This document shows positions 30,701 to 32,071 of a stretch of 32,071 bases of DNA, one piece after another (position 1 is the stretch's first letter; every line of letters begins with the position of its first letter). The notes beneath the pieces were generated by a model. The model made no database searches, was not told the DNA's origin, and saw only the letters and a list, made by a program, of their open reading frames with translations. Origin of the DNA: a virus. The stretch is from IMG/VR virus record IMGVR_UViG_3300011013_002632, positions 1-32,071 of that record; one strand, 5' to 3'. The translations under genes and the position numbers were made by a program.

Positions 30701-32071
30701 TGAGAAAAATACATTTTTTGCTCATTTGTTAGTTCCGCAGTAGAATCTCGTTTCTCAAGAAATCGTTCCATAAGAGCATCAAAAAATTCATCTCTATCGC
30801 CACTTAATTCATGTATTTTTGTTTCTGTATCGGATTCATCATCTTCTTCGGGTCGAACCCATCTATGGGTTTCTTTCTTCCACTCCAATCCACGAGCTTT
30901 CATTCTCGCTGCAACTTCTTCATCTGGTGGTAAATCCCTAAAATCTCTAAATGTTGGAGAACTTAAACCACCTGTCACTTTATCTAAAGAGTCAAAAGTA
31001 TCAGCAAGAACTTTATCAGCTTCGTCTACTTCCTGTTTCTGTTTAAAAAACTCTGGGTTTAAAATATTTTGGTTACTCAATCTAATTTTAATAGGGTTTT
31101 TTAAATTCCTACCTAAAACTGTAAGTTCTTCTTCATGTTGAGCGTCAGGTTTCATAGCATTTAAATCTAATAAAATATCATCACGATTAACTTCATACAT
31201 CGCTACATAGGGTTCCCCAACACCCTTTTGACTAAAATAATTTAATGCTGCTGTACCCGGACTAAGAGATGTTGGTGTCGGTATATCATCACCGTGAACT
31301 TTACCACCACGAAATACATAAAACTTTTCTGGTAATCCTCTATGTTCTATAGATTTCTGAGTCATATCCTGAAATTTTTCAATAGCTAGTTTAGCCTGTT
31401 TCTCGGTAACACCCTTACCTGAACCACCATAGTTTGGAAAAAATTCACTAAAAACCTCGGCAGCATAGGAATAGTCTAGTTTTCCATCAACACATTTAAG
31501 GGCTTCATAAAATCTCTCAGAATCCATCCCACCTAATTCAACTAGTTTTCTAGCTACTCCTTTCAAAGATTTATCACCAAATTCAAACTGTTGTAAGGCA
31601 TCTCCATAATTATTTTTAGCATAAAATTCTGGAATATCATCATAATGAATTTCTTTAATATCAGACGGTATTTCAGGAAATGGGTCATTTGAATCAGTAG
31701 CCCACTCTGGTTTAGGAGTCAATCTAGGTGGATGATAATTTATAAATGTTGTCGCTCTACTAGGAATCGTATACTGAGCAAGAATTTCATCTTTTATATC
31801 ATGTTCAGATGAACCAAACATAATGCTCCTTGGAATTGTCCCCCAAATCGCCATAACTTTATCAGTGGGTGTCATACCAATATTTTGATAAAAATCATTA
31901 GCATAATCCTTTTCTGTAAGAGTTACATATTCAATGGGTGTATCCTTGAATTCAGACTCGTATAATGATTCCCAACTCAAATCATACTTAGGCATTTCAT
32001 ATGAAGAAGTTTTAGTGGGTTTTGCTTCTTCTACTTCTTCAGGTTTTACCCAACGATATGGTTTTTCCCAA
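27760..32071 (-). CDS. Giant multidomain protein with two ART domains, N-terminus beyond window
   Basis: The frame is open to the right edge. Upstream of an internal ATG at 31995 it encodes WEKPYRWVKPEE then VEEAKPTKTSSYE, so the true start lies outside. Counting from that Met, residues ~195-310 form one ART (YVFRGG Arg229, TSLSPGTAALNYF, HEEELTVLG with Glu288-Glu290). Then come LDKVTGG (337-343), a tryptophan module (364-383), a long helical region, and a second ART at ~1090-1200 (VWRG Arg1109, LSSYSLSEE, QGNEREV with Glu1187-x-Glu1189). The second ART and ~100 residues before it match the 1757-residue protein. ARTs transfer ADP-ribose from NAD to proteins, nucleic acids or small molecules; T4 Alt is the known packaged example. 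The C-terminus ends in GNAKVGNAKVGNA, from a 15-base tandem repeat. Confidence 0.75.
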   Translation of the reverse strand, partial: WEKPYRWVKPEEVEEAKPTKTSSYEMPKYDLSWESLYESEFKDTPIEYVTLTEKDYANDFYQNIGMTPTDKVMAIWGTIPRSIMFGSSEHDIKDEILAQYTIPSRATTFINYHPPRLTPKPEWATDSNDPFPEIPSDIKEIHYDDIPEFYAKNNYGDALQQFEFGDKSLKGVARKLVELGGMDSERFYEALKCVDGKLDYSYAAEVFSEFFPNYGGSGKGVTEKQAKLAIEKFQDMTQKSIEHRGLPEKFYVFRGGKVHGDDIPTPTSLSPGTAALNYFSQKGVGEPYVAMYEVNRDDILLDLNAMKPDAQHEEELTVLGRNLKNPIKIRLSNQNILNPEFFKQKQEVDEADKVLADTFDSLDKVTGGLSSPTFRDFRDLPPDEEVAARMKARGLEWKKETHRWVRPEEDDESDTETKIHELSGDRDEFFDALMERFLEKRDSTAELTNEQKMYFSHIKDSLDKDTDELLEHVKDRYTQIINETRDMSPSERDKHWWELADELRKKMTARTYIPELYVNAKNSVIDTIEATDVESDVESDAVLEFEGDTFEISSMLTQPYIISQLKELEQNVQEIFNDEDKHLFPKQNEYSPFFAIHNIRDLLVNSMLVRGDDFTHEDVVDLYLDGVLDIDNSEGLIRGLTDSLRHSILNFSDTENLNTLLNFSRDNLFKFDTNARMDNQNLILMTYTKSSSKDKKFMRDSLVNSFKDKELLSLINRRFSGDVLPSDVSDVLSTINQLSFSIFSDMLSDGDIDGLVEFFSDENIPMGILNRFGAKSGEPTEDTIFHALSQNMTAEEFTNHVDTFLGAGRVLRQAGVEALHYVDPSHPALLNLAKTETDPTILSSLANILPLTFVDGLLTNLRDLKSTDDIDSLRERANSEYISETPFESTEEFLREGFLTGVLTPISSEEVALTVDEDGNELEPTGLGQVTKEAMEAVRINNKYYNKIKSVNDSTLFKANARVDIIEDKGLSIQNIEEFQSALRDTDSDFSTWADSLDIEFIDELKRGFDPYEDDPGLPAVFDELYWGTKFGSMHTDSKSGWEGSSSSVWGGILKESVGRQFDDKVIYHSQKLSRESIDDALERERNSVFNSSSLTTANMNQENLDEYVRIHKNMTRALLDRSFPFSDTFEVWRGSEGEVTEDDFRLLTEDYQSATINQNSLSSYSLSEEIAMDFAEKTANEGKNSVVLSIPELHKDNIWSTFWSHSYQGNEREVLVINDPNTDISARRYAEEFIATDELNAEYIDDYDIEQIYGLGWGSQDYVNEFKGDSTELAQYITDTLTDKGNAPSLYDETDLMTKYLNSNSYDEQEFNGWVSYAAEKIMDEAVENYDFKVDIPSEQSEALDVYDRMFRDIWTPDDLLGKYSEVSDLADDIFDTEKLGWSGTPHSPPIYMVPLSNDEDEEELRRESETIAKNLWEWAEEGNAKVGNAKVGNA
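27763..27800. repeat. 15-bp tandem repeat at gene 3' end
   Basis: About 2.5 copies of AGCATTGCCAACCTT encode the C-terminal (GNAKV)2-GNA of the giant ART protein. Near-perfect copies suggest slippage expansion. Confidence 0.9.
30847..30906 (-). repeat. Tryptophan module copy (short form), giant ART protein
   Basis: Encodes RMKARGLEWKKETHRWVRPE, a shorter version that lacks the VPQSG turn but keeps ARGL, the W-K-x-x-x-x-RWV core and the trailing acidic linker. It lies after the first ART. Confidence 0.75.
32041..32071 (-). repeat. Tryptophan module copy cut by right window edge
   Basis: Encodes WEKPYRWVKP in frame with the giant ART protein; the RGLVPQSG half should lie just outside the window. 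Confidence 0.75.

Noticed and set aside
1-32071. CRISPR array, insertion sequence, integrase or attachment site
   Set aside because: No spaced direct repeats of CRISPR type, no transposase or tyrosine-recombinase gene and no matching att-like ends were seen; the only TopIB-like tyrosine enzyme has topoisomerase rather than integrase motifs.

Overview
The window is a contiguous piece of an AT-rich tailed-phage (or prophage) genome. Every gene I can support lies on the minus strand, so transcription runs from high to low coordinates. Genes are packed with short overlaps or gaps of a few bases. The phage markers are a Mu F/SPP1 gp7-type head morphogenesis protein, an XkdF-type prohead protease fused to a long acidic tail, an HK97 gp10-like head-tail protein, a phage-type HARP-SNF2 helicase, ThyX and a Mom-like DNA modification protein. 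Clear sigma-70 promoters (TTGACA-17-TATTAT, TTGTCA-17-TATAAT, TTGACA-17-TACTAT) show a bacterial host. The only host hint is a lipoprotein with a TNTPEP repeat linker, a linker style common in Chloroflexota secreted proteins; this is weak evidence.

Right half (13.9-32.07 kb), virion/head region. In transcription order: a giant multidomain protein that runs off the right edge; a small acidic protein; a 939-residue zincin plus acidic coiled-coil protein; a 1757-residue protein carrying an ADP-ribosyltransferase (ART), a GNAT-like fold, a complete type IB topoisomerase, a ParB-like domain and a second GNAT; a 343-residue GNAT protein; the Mu F-like protein; an XRE regulator with its own promoter; a gp10-like protein; a small protein; and the 728-residue protease protein. 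The giant proteins are stitched together by copies of a short tryptophan-rich module (RGLVPQSGxWxKPxRWV). They are dotted with hydrophobic-x-K-S/Q tetrapeptides that could be cleavage sites for the protease. My reading, as inference, is a head-packaged cargo of enzyme modules released by the prohead protease and delivered at infection, analogous to T4 Alt and the T4 internal proteins.

Middle (7.2-13.9 kb), early/accessory region: small membrane and zinc proteins, the SNF2 helicase behind a consensus promoter, a lipoprotein 'moron' with its own promoter, a metallophosphoesterase with an N-terminal HTH, and two paralogous HTH plus double zinc-finger proteins. Between the metallophosphoesterase and the second of these lies a 257-base intergenic region. 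It holds a near-perfect promoter followed by a ~94-nt RNA that folds into a closed, pseudoknotted structure, then a 17-bp perfect inverted repeat enclosing another hairpin. This is the best candidate for an undescribed RNA element.

Left (1-7.2 kb): an XRE regulator, ThyX, a membrane-anchored coiled coil, a Cys-His hydrolase-like protein, small zinc proteins, a 26-bp inverted repeat, then a Mom-like acyltransferase and two GT-B glycosyltransferases (a plausible DNA-modification or decoration cassette), two small proteins and a staphylococcal-nuclease-like protein cut by the left edge.

Several starts were chosen inside longer open frames because overlaps and Shine-Dalgarno (SD) sequences favour them (1752, 5844, 6125, 13397, 13749). 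Genes at 1-195, 489-662, 11051-11197 and 13767-13919 are short or partial and easily missed.
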